Origin: Paragonimus westermani
Lineage: Eukaryota; Platyhelminthes; Trematoda; Plagiorchiida; Troglotrematidae
Reading direction: 5' to 3'
NCBI GenBank assembly: GCA_008508345.1
Contig: QNGE01001240.1
Span: forward strand, 36,563-100,562
Length of the DNA stretch: 64,000 nt
A program made the position numbers and the translations under genes. This document shows, piece after piece, positions 38,215-51,043 of the stretch (position 1 is the stretch's first letter; each line of letters opens with the position of its first letter). The notes beneath the pieces are model-generated. The model saw only the letters and a list, made by a program, of their open reading frames with translations, was not told where the DNA came from and did no database searches.

Positions 38215-38535
38215 TGTACACGAGTGGGAGCTGGCTGGTCAGTCGAATCCAATGGCAGCCGCCCTCCGATACCTGGTTTAACCTGGGATTGTCCATCACG
38301 ATGCAACTAGGCCTGCAAGTCCAAGCCTATGTAAATGGAGCCGGCCCGCTGTCGGTCTACACAGTTTCCGGTCCCCCAGTTAAAGCCCAGCAGCGCAGTA
38401 TCACCACGGATAATGCAGTGTTAATCGGTAGTGCTTCACTCAATTGCTCAGCCGCTGGCATTGCTCTCAGCGATCTGGTCATCTGGCATCGGTCATTGCT
38501 TGAGATAGAAAGACATCGTTTCATCGGTTATGCAT
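38215..38535 (+). CDS. Adhesion GPCR exon: second half of jelly-roll module 2
   Basis: A 321-base exon with acceptor CGTTCGTTTCATCTGTAG (phase 1, Val codon at the join) and donor GCAT|GTGAGT (phase 1). It contains DTWFNLGLSITM (the W-x-x-L-x-L strand), QVQAYVNGAG (the Y-V-N-G turn) and GIALSDLVIWHRSLLEIERH, the terminal D-x-V-I-W-x-x-x-L-x-x-x-E element of LamG_3 domains. The order of strands leaves little doubt about the fold. Open frames beyond both ends are intronic read-through. Confidence 0.93.
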
Positions 38536-40044
38536 GTGAGTTCAAAAAGCAGTCAAGCCTCGCCACGTCGCGACGCGTTCGCGACAGAACATTAAAGTTC
38601 AACACGTTTTGACTCCGTCTTCAAGCAAGTGTTTACAAGTACTTAATATAGGATTGTGTACAATCATTACAAAGGCACTTTAGTTGAGAAATATCATGGA
38701 TATCATAAGCCCATTATAATCATTTGCTATGAACAGGCAATTTTGATAATTAGCAAAGTTTTGGCCGCTTCCAAAAACTCCCCGAATATTAAGCTGTTTG
38801 GTTACTTTTGTAGCGCTGTGTTACATCCAATGAGAAACTTTTCATTATACTATTTGTGTTGAGCGGTTGACTGACTTATCAGTCTGGTGGATCATACACT
38901 GGTTTTGGTGGATTTAAATCAAGTGTCTGAACAGACTGCATCATTGAGGAAACCCACAGCATGTGTAGGGCGAAACAGTGCTCATTAATGAACTGCACCC
39001 AATTTGTCTAGCTGATCTGAACATCAGACGAACCTGTGGTAGATTCTTCCATGTCTCATCGTTGGTTGCGCAAATAAGGAAGTCCAGATCAACTCCTCCC
39101 GATACTGAAATGTCTTTCCTTGTATGGATAAACTCTGCATTAAAACGATTAGTTCCGAGCTTGTACGCAACTGTCATGTCAACAGAACTGAGAGATGGAT
39201 ACACTTGTTCACATTAATGAGTGGAGGGATCGCACGTGATGGCTCTCCGCTATCAAATGAATTACAAACTGGTCACCACAGTTAAGAACCGATCAGACTA
39301 GGCTTCGGTTATAAGTCAGCTACTCAGGAAAATCGATGTCTATACTCAGTATTCTGGTTTACAAATTTACAGTCCAACAAAACCTCATTCTTTCGAAAGT
39401 GTCAAAATAAGGCGGTCTCGGAATATCAAAAATTTCATTTGAAATCTCACACTTGTGTAACTTGTGAATGCCTGAGTCTTGTTCCTCATAACCAGTCTGC
39501 TACTTCTGTTCATCACTAATTCACCACCGTTAATTATTGACGTCCATTGTAGACCGGTGAGAAGGACTTATCTGTAAGATTAAAACGAATTAAGATTTAT
39601 ATCGTGAGCATTGCATTAAAGTCTCCCCACACTTTAATTTTGATACCTGGCTTTGACATTCCGCGGTGCGATCAAATGCATTTTTTGAGCATGCTTCTCG
39701 CCTCGGATAATTGAGTGGATACACATAACTGTTCAGGCAACCATAGAAAAATAGATGTGTGACATCGTCAGTAGCCAACGGAAGTAGCTGTTGCTGGATG
39801 AGGTTCTCGTGTGTGAATGTGCACATATCATCGTTACGCCAAACCAATGGTTCCAATCCATGCATACAGGTAGTTGAGGAGAACATTCAGAAAATAGTGA
39901 ACGTAGAATACAGGTGTATAGAAATCCGAAGAGTTTACTATGTTGCTTTCGTAGCAAAGCTTTCGGTCAAATATGAAGTTTTGCCGGATCTAAATGCGTC
40001 GATAGACAATTAACACACTAACTCCCGTTGTTTACGTTATTCAG
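38536..40044. other. Intron; nothing recognised
   Basis: No exon or repeat that I can support. The phase-1 ends on either side join through a Tyr codon (T+AC). Confidence 0.5.
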
Positions 40045-40311
40045 ACTCACAACTTGCTAGCCTAGAGAATGCCGCATACTACTGGACACCTGATGTGTAC
40101 ATTTTGCAAGATAGTGCTGCTCAACTACGGGCGCATCAATTCACACAACCTAATCTGAATTCCACGACATCGGTCATGGGAACCACGGGTTATGCCTTGG
40201 CTTCTCTTTATAAACCTAAAGGCATCCGGTTTCGAATGAACAGTTTGGATCACCTGGGAAAATCACGAGTTCCTCTGTTCGATCCGAAAGTCGATCGTTA
40301 CATGTTTCTTG
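40045..40311 (+). CDS. Adhesion GPCR exon: linker between modules 2 and 3
   Basis: A 267-base exon with acceptor TTGTTTACGTTATTCAG and donor TTCTTG|GTAAGT, phase 1 at both ends. It starts SQLASLENAAYYWTPDVYIL, with the aromatic cluster (YYW) that also opens the linker at 23819 (HWW). It then runs through a polar stretch (SAAQLRAHQFTQPNLNSTTS) and ends near DPKVDRYMFL. No separate domain is evident. It acts as a spacer about 90 residues long. One NST sequon is present. Confidence 0.9.
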
Positions 40312-42068
40312 GTAAGTTTTCCGTCAAAAATTGAAGGCTGTTTGGCAGTGGCAAATCCGTAAACTACTCATTATCATATACACTTTTTCTCATCGGTTGT
40401 GCATGCCGAACTGTATAGGATGATTTCATTTTTGTTGACAGCCATCTGCCAAGTGGTTATTCTAATGAGTGGAAATTAGTGGACGTTTGTTCGGGCATTC
40501 ACAATGTCTTCTAACTTTCGGTCAAACAACCTGGACGACTCCTAACTCTAATGAACGAACGAATGGCGTCAAGGTTGGCGCAATAAAACAGGCTTTTTAC
40601 GATTTGAAGAAGGTCGCTTTTGTCAGTCATACACTTCAAGCTGATTTATAAGTAGCACAAAGCAAGGAAAACATTGGTTTCTAGCTTCGTTTTGTTACCA
40701 TTAACATAAAACTCTGGAATTCAACGTGACGGTTTGAGAAACTCCCTCCTCAATTTTCCATACTTTTAGTATGAGGACTTGATCCTCGTCGGAAATATCC
40801 TTCATATGCCATTCTCCCCTCTGAAGTACAGCCGAACTGACCAATATTTCCCAAGGGCTATGAAATTATCCTCACCAATGCAGCCAGATTACGCGGGCTA
40901 ATACTGCTTATTCAAGAAATGCTCAGGGATCAGCCATAGCTCACCGACAGCTTAACATACTCACTTCAAACGACACTTCGTTGATCAAATGCTGAAATAG
41001 AGGTTGTAAAATTGCTTTGATGTTCACGAACTAACTATATGGTATTCATTTAGATCCTCATCAATATGCGTGTTTGCCCTTTCGACATCCAAACTCAACT
41101 GATTATCAACCCTTTTCTCGATAGGATTTGCGATCAATACTTCGGTTTCATTTAGGTCCATGTGGTCAGAATTTGGTTTCGATGAATGTTCACGCATGCT
41201 GGATTGAATTCCGTTCATTTTCTTATTGATTGTCAGATAGCTCTTTCTGTTTTCACCCACTGATCCCCTCAGTGTGCATGCAATAAGCAACCAGTAGAAC
41301 TGGTTGCTCCTCATTGATTTACTAATACTCACACACACGTTTTCTTTGAATCACAAATCGTTTATGTATCAGATTAGCACCTTCTTTTATTGTCCATGCC
41401 ACCAAAATGAATTCTGACACTGTACGGGTAACCGAGCGAACTTCTGCGTTGTCTGATTATTATGACTGCTTTTGTACACGATAGTAACTGATGGTTGGTT
41501 GGAGGAAGATGTTTCCAAAAACTGGGAACTCTTGAGACCAAACAGGTGATTGTTGCATAATAGAACAATCCAGTATATACTATGCGAGACGAAAACATAG
41601 AGCATGCTGATGGAAATTGGTGGCTATTGACATGGTCCTCTGTGAGAAGGCTTTACTGTAGCCGTTTGAAAAGCTTGAATATAAGAGTATCATCATCGCT
41701 TAAAGTCAGTCACTCAATGCCAAACCTCATAACCCGCTGGAATTGCCGCATAGAGCTTGCTAACAAGCTCGATATCTTGAGTCGCTGAGAAGAATATGTC
41801 TTTATATATTTTAACATATGACAAACCGAATTAGTGATCATTTCTGGAATTTCTGTTCAAGGCTTTCTTCCTTGACAGGCTAGAAAATTTTCGCTACCAG
41901 TTGTCGACAAGATCATCATGTCGCTGTTCGACTGAACTGAAAACAGAGTAAGGTATTTGTTGATTACTGGCATGCACAAACCCCGAAGTGTAATAGCACT
42001 CCAGGTAACTCTGAAGCCACCAGTTGAGGATGACCCCACTTATTCAATCTTTGTTCTCTAAATCACAG
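40312..42068. other. Intron; contains a minus-strand open frame of interest
   Basis: No receptor exon is needed here. A minus-strand frame at 41024-41338 has a signal-peptide-like start and is listed separately. Other open frames are unremarkable. Confidence 0.5.
41024..41338 (-). CDS. Possible small secreted protein, nested in an intron
   Basis: This minus-strand frame of 104 codons has a second ATG giving MRSNQFYWLLIACTLRG, a plausible signal peptide with a hydrophobic core. The rest is strongly polar, rich in Asn, Glu, Asp, Ser and Lys, with a dibasic KR (IEKRVDN) and NxT sequons. The composition looks more protein-like than neighbouring chance frames. It has no cysteine in the predicted mature part and no known family. 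No promoter or polyadenylation signal was identified. It could equally be a chance frame. Confidence 0.25.
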   Translation of the reverse strand: MCVSISKSMRSNQFYWLLIACTLRGSVGENRKSYLTINKKMNGIQSSMREHSSKPNSDHMDLNETEVLIANPIEKRVDNQLSLDVERANTHIDEDLNEYHIVSS

Positions 42069-42374
42069 GACGAAAGAAAACAGCAGACGTGACCGTGGAA
42101 GCAATCGATTGGTCTGAAACCTGTCTCTATGATCCCAACACCGTGAGTTGTGGGGCGCGGGGATTTACGCTGTCCTACTGGCTCAAATTGCTCTCGATCA
42201 GTACGACTAGGGTACGCTTCCTCCTAAATTCCGGCGAATCTGGAATCGCCGGACTTAGTGCAGGAAGTCCACGTGGTGTGTCCATTTTTACAGACGCTTC
42301 GCTTCTCGGTGTGACCGTAACCACTTTGAACGTGGAATGGACGCTGACTTTGGATCCGACATCTTATACCAAAG
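42069..42374 (+). CDS. Adhesion GPCR exon: first half of jelly-roll module 3
   Basis: A 306-base exon with acceptor CTTTGTTCTCTAAATCACAG and donor CAAAG|GTAAAC, phase 1 at both ends. After a short charged start (RKKTADVTVEAIDW) the module opens with ETCLYDPNTVSCGARGFTLS followed by YWLKLL, the Cys-pair plus G-F-T-L-x-x-W signature. It continues FLLNSGESGIAGLSAGSPRG and then VSIFTDASLLGVTV, strands of the jelly roll. It joins 47061 directly, giving DPTSYTK then G-RWINIG. Minus-strand frames over this exon are shadows. Confidence 0.93.
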
Positions 42375-43894
42375 GTAAACCCTAATTTTGGGAACCTCCG
42401 GATAAGCGTCAACCTTATGGTTATGTATTCGGCTCCAGTGGCGCGACCCGTAGCAAAACGATTGTGCTGACAGTAATTTGAAGTTTGGCAAATTGGAACA
42501 CGCTTTCGACAGTGTGAAGACTGTCGTTCTAGTGATCGCCAAGCTTTGATTGAATTCACTTAACCATTTCACACCTGTTTATCCCTAAAGGACCAACACA
42601 AGAACCCCTAATCACAATGCTTCCGTGGGAGGTTTTGCACGCACGGTAGACCCCAGAGTAGCAAAACTGGGTCCCTTCAAATATCCTAACTCACTGAAGG
42701 TGGCGGGGTATTAGGGAAACAACCTGACTTAGCCCTGATTGTCCCCATAATTCTGTCGCAGGCTACATACTATCTATGCGCCGCAGCTATGTCCAAAATG
42801 TGAATGGGATACTGTGCTGGACTTGGTATGAACGCTGTTCAGTGTAAAAGACGGAGGATTTTAGTAAATACAAACATATCACCTATCTGTGTAAAGCCAG
42901 CAGTCAGTTCCATTTGTTCCAAAACGATTATCTATGTTCTACAAAGAAAAGGGTCGTACGGCCGATGCGCGCATGGGTAGGCCAAAAGCAGGAATTGGTT
43001 AGCACTTACGAATTGGCAGAGGGAAGATCTGGCGTCTGCAGCGAGTAGACGAGACTAGTGTTGTGAATCCAGAAGACGGACGAAACAAAGGTTATTTTAT
43101 TGGAGAAACCAACACACTACTTAAGCGTCTGAGCACGACTAGAAACGGAAACACTCATTTGCACACCATACTCTTCTGAGGATACTCCAGTCGCTTTAGA
43201 CACCATGTATCAGTTCCGTCGTGTAGCGAAAGCCATTATATGTCATTCTGCCCTTCAACGATTCATCCCGTATCTCTGCCGTATTTATCACGTGATTATC
43301 TCGATCCGCGATCATCTCGATCCATGCTGCTACTGAATAGTGATGTGAGTAGTATGATGCGACCGTATCTCCTCACTACACTAGCACATCTGTGCTCAGT
43401 TTCCACGGTGATGGACAGCGCAGGCCGAAACGCATGCAGGAACACTGAGTGCGCTACTGCTTTCGAACTGCGCGGAATGCACAAGAGCAACACTCTTGTT
43501 AAACCGATCCTCTGCTAGTGGGTACATAAGCGGCTAGTCTTCATCTTCGTCCCAAAGGGTAGTAGTTGTTCGAGTAGTCAGGACGGCTGTCGTGACAGCT
43601 GAAGGCAGGTTCGAAACACCCAGAGTAATCGATCAGTCACGGTCCCCAAGACTGGACAAATATTGTTTGGGGTAGGTCACAGGCCAGTGCAAGTCCACTC
43701 TGTCTGTTAGCCTAATCTTGTGCAGGTTGGCCGTACGCCCCTTTTTGGCCACAATGGAACATGATAAATTGACACGGAGGCACGCGAAGGTGATACCAAA
43801 ACACCTTAAACTGGAAAAGCCATAGAATAGAAAGGTGCATATACAATACGTCGCAGTAAGACGAATAAATATTAGACTGAAATTTAGAAAATAT

Positions 43895-43990
43895 TCGGTT
43901 ACGAATAATCTGGACCTTTGCCAGGTTCGAACCAGTGACAGGAACAGCATACCCAGGAACATCAAGTGCTCTACCATCTCAGTCCACTGC
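43895..43990 (-). repeat. tRNA-like fragment, probably SINE-derived
   Basis: On the minus strand, TGGACTGAGATGGTAGAGC resembles a tRNA D-arm/A-box. About 40 bases further on, TGGTTCGAACC matches the T-arm/B-box. A complete cloverleaf with a paired acceptor stem is not evident, so a SINE or tRNA relic is more likely than a working tRNA. Confidence 0.4.
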
Positions 43991-44572
43991 TTGAGCTTAG
44001 AAACTTCAGATATGAAGCCGGCTATTCAACAGACACATTTTCATGCGGTATCCAGTAAACAATACAGGAAGTGACCGTCCGAGCATGATTCCTCGAACAG
44101 TTCATGCCATTATCCGCCAACGCCAGTGTTCAGCGTTGAAAGGATATCCTTGATAATTATCGAGAACTGTGGTAGATTTCATTGATGTACCGCTCTACTT
44201 ATTACACACTTTGATGAAATTTTCATTGCATGCAGTCGGCTACCTTGTAAGCACGACGCTAACAATAAAATTGGCAGTGAAGACAAAAATCAGATGCACA
44301 AATCGGGTTTTGTTTCGTACGCAACTCATCGTGATTTAGAATAATCTGATGAATAATCGACCGAACATTGGACGAAACATTTAGGTAACTAACTGAAAGC
44401 ATCAAAATACGATCCTTTGCTAGACAAACTGTTGATGTTGAAACCCTCAATTCAACTCATCAGCACTCTTCCACGTGTTTACGGTTTACCACGAGCAGAA
44501 TTAGTTCTAGTAATTTGCTTCTGACTACTTTTCAAAAATAACCACTGTCCCGAGGTTCTGTGTGAATGATAA

Positions 44573-44598
44573 ACCCACCGATCAAGGAATCGGTGGGT
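44573..44598. repeat. Perfect 10-bp inverted repeat (hairpin)
   Basis: ACCCACCGAT (44573-44582) and ATCGGTGGGT (44589-44598) are exact reverse complements separated by six bases. It lies within a long intron. No U-run follows on either strand, and no element boundary was recognised. Confidence 0.8.
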
Positions 44599-47060
44599 CA
44601 AGCCAGTCAGATAGGTCGATCATGCTGACTCGGAACAGAAACACCCTCAGAATGAACAAAATTCAGGCGACTCGTCTAAGCCAGAATAAGAACTGCCTAA
44701 CGCTGATCGCACCGGCTTCTTTTTAACAATCCCGCCCACTTTCCCATCTGGTGTACGCAGATGACGTACTTGAACAAATCGTCTGTCTGTCAATTTGCTC
44801 GCAGGGTTCACTCAACAGCCCAGCACCTATCTAAATCTATACTATTTTTCAACGCTTGATTGGAAATCACGCAGCGTGGATGGATCTTTGGCATATCGTG
44901 TCAACGTAGAGCGCCGCTACAGTGAAAGCTGAGGAGGGGAAAGCAGCTTGTTGCAGTTGCCACTTACTGATAACAGACAACGGGCAACAGTCAAAGCATA
45001 TCCAGATGGTTCCGAGATATTTTTTCGTGCAGTTCCCTTGTGGTCTGCAGTACACGGTGGTAGTTCTTTATATTGCTCAAAGTGACCCGAAACATATATA
45101 ATTCAATAGACAGCCGCCTCCAGTGCGTATGAACTTGAATTCTTAGAACAACAATCTCAATAAAATTTTCAACTTAACGCTTCCCTTTTCTAGATCGTCA
45201 AACTCCGAAGGGAATGGTTACATTTTTCGTTATAACAAGACTTGTAGCCATCTTTATCATGGTGAAACAAAAGCGAATTTTGTGCTACAGAGAAAATTTC
45301 TGCTCTAGGCATTTTCCCCCCCATGGTAAATATTTTGTCATAACAACGTTAGTTTTTACGGCATTCTTGAAGTCTACAGCACGAATAACTTTAGTCTGGA
45401 TTGTTTGATGATGATAACTGTTACTAATTTTACGTGCGCAAAGAACGAAATGACTGATGGAAAAATCAGTTGTGGCTGATCATTCGAAGTATCGTTTTCT
45501 AGTGGCAAGAAAATGGAAACTGACTTTAGCACTGAAGCGGCGGAAGGTCTGGAACCTTGATGTCAACCGTTTCAACACTACTCCTAACCTGTGTTTGCTA
45601 ATATGGCAGTGGGAAGTCCATATATACAGACCAATTGGCAAGATATTGACTATTCAAGAAGAAAGTTAACTTACGATGGTCATCTTGAAGCCGGATTATA
45701 ATCCGACTGGAAATCACTGAGGTTCACTAAGCAAGCGCGTCTGGCATACTAACCGAGCGTGCTGGTTGCAAAGAACAACAGAATGATGCTATTCAAAGAG
45801 CATAGAGTGTTGCAATAATTTCGAATTATAATATGAATAAGGTTACCTTGAGGTTTTGAAGATAAATGAAGATCACTTCTTCATACAGACTCAACCAAAC
45901 AGACCGTAATCTGGGTGACTTTAAAGTTGAAGGTGAGTCATTTTCATCCAGTTTCACTAGTTGAAGTCGGTAATTGTTTTCTTATTGGTGACGCTGAAAT
46001 TTCCGCAGGCCTGATGACAGGCTGTGCTGTGAACCACCCGCCGATCAATTCACCATCTGTTGTGAGGGGCGGTCAAATGGAAACCATGCCATATTCTAGA
46101 TACTTATTGCATAACTTGTTGGATTAATGGACTCTGAGTAATCCAGAAATTAAGCATTCTGGTGTTGCTGAGTGGTGGGTTTGTGGTAACCGTAATTCAC
46201 ACGACAAAGGAAGGTTTCGAACGTAACTGTATTTATTCCTCTAATGTAGAGGCCGCATATCGAAAAATTTTTGCTCTGGCTGACAAACAAATCCAATTCT
46301 GTTTTTCAACCTGTTTTGCACCCGTTTACCACAGATGGGCACAGTTCAGCCTGGATTGTTAGATTGCACAGGCTTTGGCTTCAAGAACCCAAAAGGTTTT
46401 TCACAAAATCCCCTAAACTTTACCCTCAAACGAATACAAATCGACTGGTTTCTTCTTTATGTAGCATCGTTAGGAAGAGATAACGTGAATGGGAATCAAT
46501 ACGGACGGTCCAGCGACCGAGTGGATGAGATTTTTGATCGATAACGCGAAAGACTGCCCATTTGAACCTCTCCCTCCCCCATAACTGAGTTAGTTCCATC
46601 TGATAAGTCCCAACAAAGAAGAAGCAGGTTGGTCTGACGGTCAACATCAAGGGACCTAATGGACACCTGAATTTATAGACCTCATTCCCAATGACAACCA
46701 AAGGCAACTAAACAAACATGCTGCACTAAGTTAAGTAGCAAACTTTTGTTTCACAACGATAGTATTATTGGCCTTCATGTTTAAATATTCTGCGAAACAC
46801 TGTCATGGAATTGTAGGTCCTGAAACATGCAGTGGAGACGTACGATGCAATTTACACGGGAAATTTTCAATCCTCCTCTGGAACATCGTCGATCAACTGG
46901 CACAGCACACGTGATGTAGGGGAAAGTGGTTACCGTAACCTGTTCGTGTCTGGACCAACCCTCAGTTTTCAAAGTTAGAGCTCTTTATCACTAACAAATT
47001 CACCAGAATGATGACAACTAACATTATTGTTTCCGGTGTCTTCTTTGATTACTTTGTTAG

Positions 47061-47623
47061 GCAGATGGATCAACATCGGCGTGTTCTGGAGGGAAGACAG
47101 TGGTCTGAAGGTATTACTGGATGGTGTTGATTATGGAATGTGGAATAAGAAAGGAAAATGGACACACAAACCAGAACTGGGTCCTCCATACGTAGTGTTG
47201 GGTCGTTTGAACACAGATAAGCGCGAGACGTGGATCAGCCCAGCAGATGCGCAAATGAAATCTAACGGTGATTCATACTGGGAAATGGCCAACTTTGTGT
47301 TGGGAGAGGTGGCGTATTTCGACGGGATCCAATCGGAGGACGAATATCGGGAACATATGGGACTAACAGGGCTATTGTCTTTGAGAAACTATGCGGGCTA
47401 CCTTTGGCAAGGCAAAGAGCTGGTAGATGCACCTATTTCACAACTCATGGCGGCTGCTGCAAACGGTTATGCGAAGCCTGGACCCATATTGCGTAATAAT
47501 CCTTTTGCAACCATACGGTACCTTCCGGAGTCTGCCGCGGTTGAGCTCAGAAATGGATCATCTTTACGTCTAGGCATTTTGCCAGTCAATGGGTGCCCAG
47601 CTGATTTAAATGAATGCAGCGAG
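47061..47623 (+). CDS. Adhesion GPCR exon: end of module 3, linker, start of module 4
   Basis: A 563-base exon. The acceptor TTTGATTACTTTGTTAG fits phase 1 and makes a Gly codon with 42374. The donor is GCGAG|GTAAGC, phase 0. It contains RWINIGVFWREDSGLKVLLD (W-x-x-I-x-V-x-W then the L-L-D-G turn), FVLGEVAYFDGIQSEDEY (terminal D/E-V-A-x-F element), and a linker with NYAGYLWQG. It ends PVNGCPADLNECSE, the Cys-pair that opens module 4. The intron therefore falls just before G-L-T-L-x-x-W of the next exon. The ORF start at 47027 is intronic. Confidence 0.93.
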
Positions 47624-49534
47624 GTAAGCGAACAGAAATGACAGCAGACTTCCTAGTTTGATGTTTCTCGAAACCGTGGATTTTAACCAAAATTCATAAC
47701 ATTTAAGAGCAACTTTGTGTTTGAGCGTCATAAAAGGATACCGTACAGCACAATCTTCAACGTATCGTATAAACTTGAAACTTCTGACTGACTCATCTTC
47801 TGTGATCATCGCAGGGGAAAAACAAGAATACAATTCAAAAACCAGAACAAGCTCTAAAAATGCTGTTAGCCTACAGATACTCTTTTCATTTGACAGATTA
47901 AGAAATTCCCTATGACAGCTCTCGTTTGACCAGCTAATTTTCCATGTGGGCTAGCGACCACTTTTCCAAGTGGAAGGTGTCCGTTTCCAATGATAATTTT
48001 GCTCCAGTTTGAACTCAGGCGAATAACTTCATTTCCATGCCGGATAGAAATGAGTAAAAACTAGGATGATACGCTAGAATGATACACTACAGGTAGTTCA
48101 GAACACATACCGCGCCGTTTGTGAACAATCAGTGACTACCCAAAATGGAGTAAGTATATGGGACACCACGTAATGATATCTCGAAAATTGCTTATCGAAG
48201 TCCCAAGTGGTCTAACGAGTCTGCTGCCTAAATGCTATCCAGTGAGCACACAGAGTAAACGTCATGGATGGGAAGAGGTTGAAGTATATGCGATCCAGTG
48301 AACGTTGTGACAGAATGATGTTATTCGTTGGAAATGAACGACAGTATGTATATGCGTGTGTGTGCAAACGGTCTACTCGATGAGAGGTCTGAGTTGGCTT
48401 TCAAATATTATCAAAAACGTTTGTTCAAACTTATCAACTGAAATGTGCTTTGGTGTTTAGAGTGGATTATACCAGAGCAGTATGGATACTGACTAGAATG
48501 GGTTGGATACCGTTGTAGACTAAACACCGCTCATAGTTATTTACAACATCGCAGTCACACTAACATTTAGAAATAGACTTGAGTTTCGCTTTCGATAAAA
48601 CTCACTCACAGGGTGCATCCTCGTCAAGGCCGGAAGTTTTCGCACCTCGCATGATTGTGAGGCAATCCTGATGGAATTTATCCCACTAACCTCACAATAA
48701 GAATGATTGCGCTATCAAAGGCGTATGTTCAAACAATCTCGTATGACAAGTGCACACGATACACAGTCTTCAATCCGATTAACTTCAGTACTTCGGTAAT
48801 GATTACTCACCTAGGTTTTCTGTCAGTGAGCCCAGACGTGTCTACATGGAGTAATTGATCAGGTCTCCCACGTTCGACTTCGCTTTATGAAATGGACGAG
48901 TGGGGTGTGGTTATCACGTCAGTCTTTGAACAGTATTCCAGCTGATCAAACAGCAGCGACGCCAGATGGTGCTGACAAGTCTTGGATTGGGGACAGAATA
49001 CCGTGAATACGCTTTGTTTAGTCAGGAGGGGATTCGCATAAAAACAAGCTTTATTGACACTCCATTATCAGGCTAAATATAGACCAGTTGCATGAAATCA
49101 ACAATGGTAGTAGATGATACATCACCAGTAAAGGGAATATTGGTCAGCTACCTATGCGTGGTTTGGTTCCTGAGACACGGTTATGTAACAATCTCCACGT
49201 AAGTTATACATGGGTTAGGAAGCAATCACTCGTACGTGATTGTTCCCCTTATAGCATGAGTTCCTTACTACCTTCGATTGCAATAGCATATCCTAGAGCG
49301 GTCGTATGTGCCGATATTGGTTTGTGCCAGTAAGCCCCGTAAACTGGTAAATGATTCGCAAAACTTCCCCGGAGTATACGGGAACTCTAGTCTATTTACT
49401 TGGTTATGCCTATACATTAGTATCATGCTTCGAAACGCAGGCTTTTTTGTGTTATGTTGACCTCAAAATTCGAAGTCACCACCAAGGTAGTTACCAGGTT
49501 AATTAACTGTGGACATTGTACACTTCCTGCCTAG
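47624..49534. other. Intron; nothing recognised
   Basis: No supported exon. The phase-0 boundaries on each side join cleanly in the middle of module 4 (ECSE then GLTLGGWF). Confidence 0.55.
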
Positions 49535-51043
49535 GGACTGACTCTCGGTGGATGGTTTCGATTTGGCACGTTACAATTCATCAATCAGTCGGGGCCCGCA
49601 GACCCAGTCGTCATCCTCACTGGAGTCGGAGGTGCAATTGGAATAGCCCTGTCACAGGATGGTGATATTCTAGCTGGCTGGGTTCGCGATGTCACGACCA
49701 ATGGGACACTTTGGATGTGCTCAACAAGTTCAATCGGGCTTTTGACAGGCAAACGAAATTTTCAATGGACACACTTGGCTATTGTGTGGGATGGACCATC
49801 GTCACATGCTAACTCACAACAGAGTTTTCTACGCTTGATTGTAAACGGACTGGAGCTTCAGAGATGTCCACCGAATACAACGAGCAATAATCAGGAAAGA
49901 CGTTGGTTTGACATCGCTATGTGGTTCGCTACATTCCTGTACCAGCGAACCGATACAAATCCCAAGCCGCATCTGTTACTCTGCTCTGAACTGCTGGAAG
50001 TTGTACAGTCCACTCTGGCTGTAAAGTGGGTCACGTTGGACACAAGCGCGTTAAATAGCTTGCAAATGGCAAATGCGATGGGTGTACAAAAGTATCAACT
50101 TCACGGATGGCAGCTAGCTTCCATGTACTGGTCAGTTGACCGATTGGCAGATCAACTCTACCCTCACCGCATAAAAACAGTGAACGCCAGTTATTCTCTG
50201 AACCAGTATGGTACTGCCAGAGGGGCACTGTGTACACATGGCACTCAGCTCTCCTACATTGAGCTGCGAGGCGATAATTTGAGCGGATCAGGTCACAGTA
50301 ATCTACTCACTTCATGTGTGGTAAATTCAACTAACTGTTCCACTTTCACGCTTTCTTTGTCGTTCATGTTGTCACAACTTCCTAGACCCAACAACGGACC
50401 ACTTGAGCTTTTCCGATCCAACCCAGTGGGCAGTCCAGTTGATGTCGTTTCCACACAGTTGATTGTATCACCAGATGGTCAAAACTTAACAGTTACTGTG
50501 GTGGGTGAACGAATGCAGTCGCTTAGTTCCGTGAGTTTAAAGGATTTAAGCCAGCCAAACAGTTGGATCACGCTAGATGTTACGTTGGAGCAAAACCGAA
50601 CCATTTCTATCTTGAGAAATGGCATTTTGGTTAACAAACCTCTAGAAACTGAGATAATCCAGCGAAGAGCAAGGTATTTATCATCGGTTTACCGAGGAAA
50701 CCAGCAACTGTTGGTGGGCCGTGGCTTGCGGATGTGCTTCTCATCAGCTGCAGTGATGGAAGATGAAATGGCTGTCATCCACACAACAGAAGCGTCAGCC
50801 GCCACCTGTTACAGGGATGTTGCCTACTTGGCGTTTCCCGATCCCGACTTACTTCAATCGAACTTTGACGATTCCGAAAATCTATTGAACCGGTCTGTTT
50901 CGGATTTGGTGAAAACCCCTATCGTACCTTGTTTGTATGATCCAGGCCGTTGTGCTGAAAACGGACTCAGTCTTTCTGTCTGGGTGAATATTGAAGGGAT
51001 CAAATCCAGTGCCAATATTTACAATCTCTCGTCCGGTCAGCCC
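49535..51043 (+). CDS. Adhesion GPCR exon: module 4, module 5 and start of module 6
   Basis: A 1509-base exon, the second longest. The acceptor is TGTACACTTCCTGCCTAG and the donor CAGCCC|GTGAGT, both phase 0. Module 4 starts GLTLGGWFRFG and has VVILTGVGGAIGIALSQDG, then FQWTHLAIVWDG and LRLIVNGLEL. Module 5 follows a linker (SYIELRGDNLSGSG) and starts near 50338 with TFTLSLSFML, later SWITLDVTL and EDEMAVIH. Its tryptophans are fewer, so it is more diverged. Module 6 starts PCLYDPGRCAENGLSLSVWV and breaks after NLSSGQP. The coding start is 49535, upstream of the first ATG at 49710. Several modules in one exon imply local intron loss. Confidence 0.95.

Larger units (their letters stand above)
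42375..47060. other. Long intron; one hairpin, possible antisense tRNA-like repeat
   Basis: About 4.7 kb with no exon needed by phase. It holds a perfect 10-bp hairpin at 44573-44598. A minus-strand tRNA-like stretch lies near 43895-43990: GAGATGGTAGAGC on that strand, then a B-box-like GGTTCGAACC. The frame at 46335-46544 follows a fair acceptor but breaks phase and interrupts module 3, so it was rejected. Confidence 0.45.

Noticed and set aside
46335..46544. Open frame after a fair acceptor, considered as an extra exon of module 3
   Set aside because: Exons 42374 and 47061 join directly in phase and align with modules 4 and 6. This frame would break the fold and the phase.
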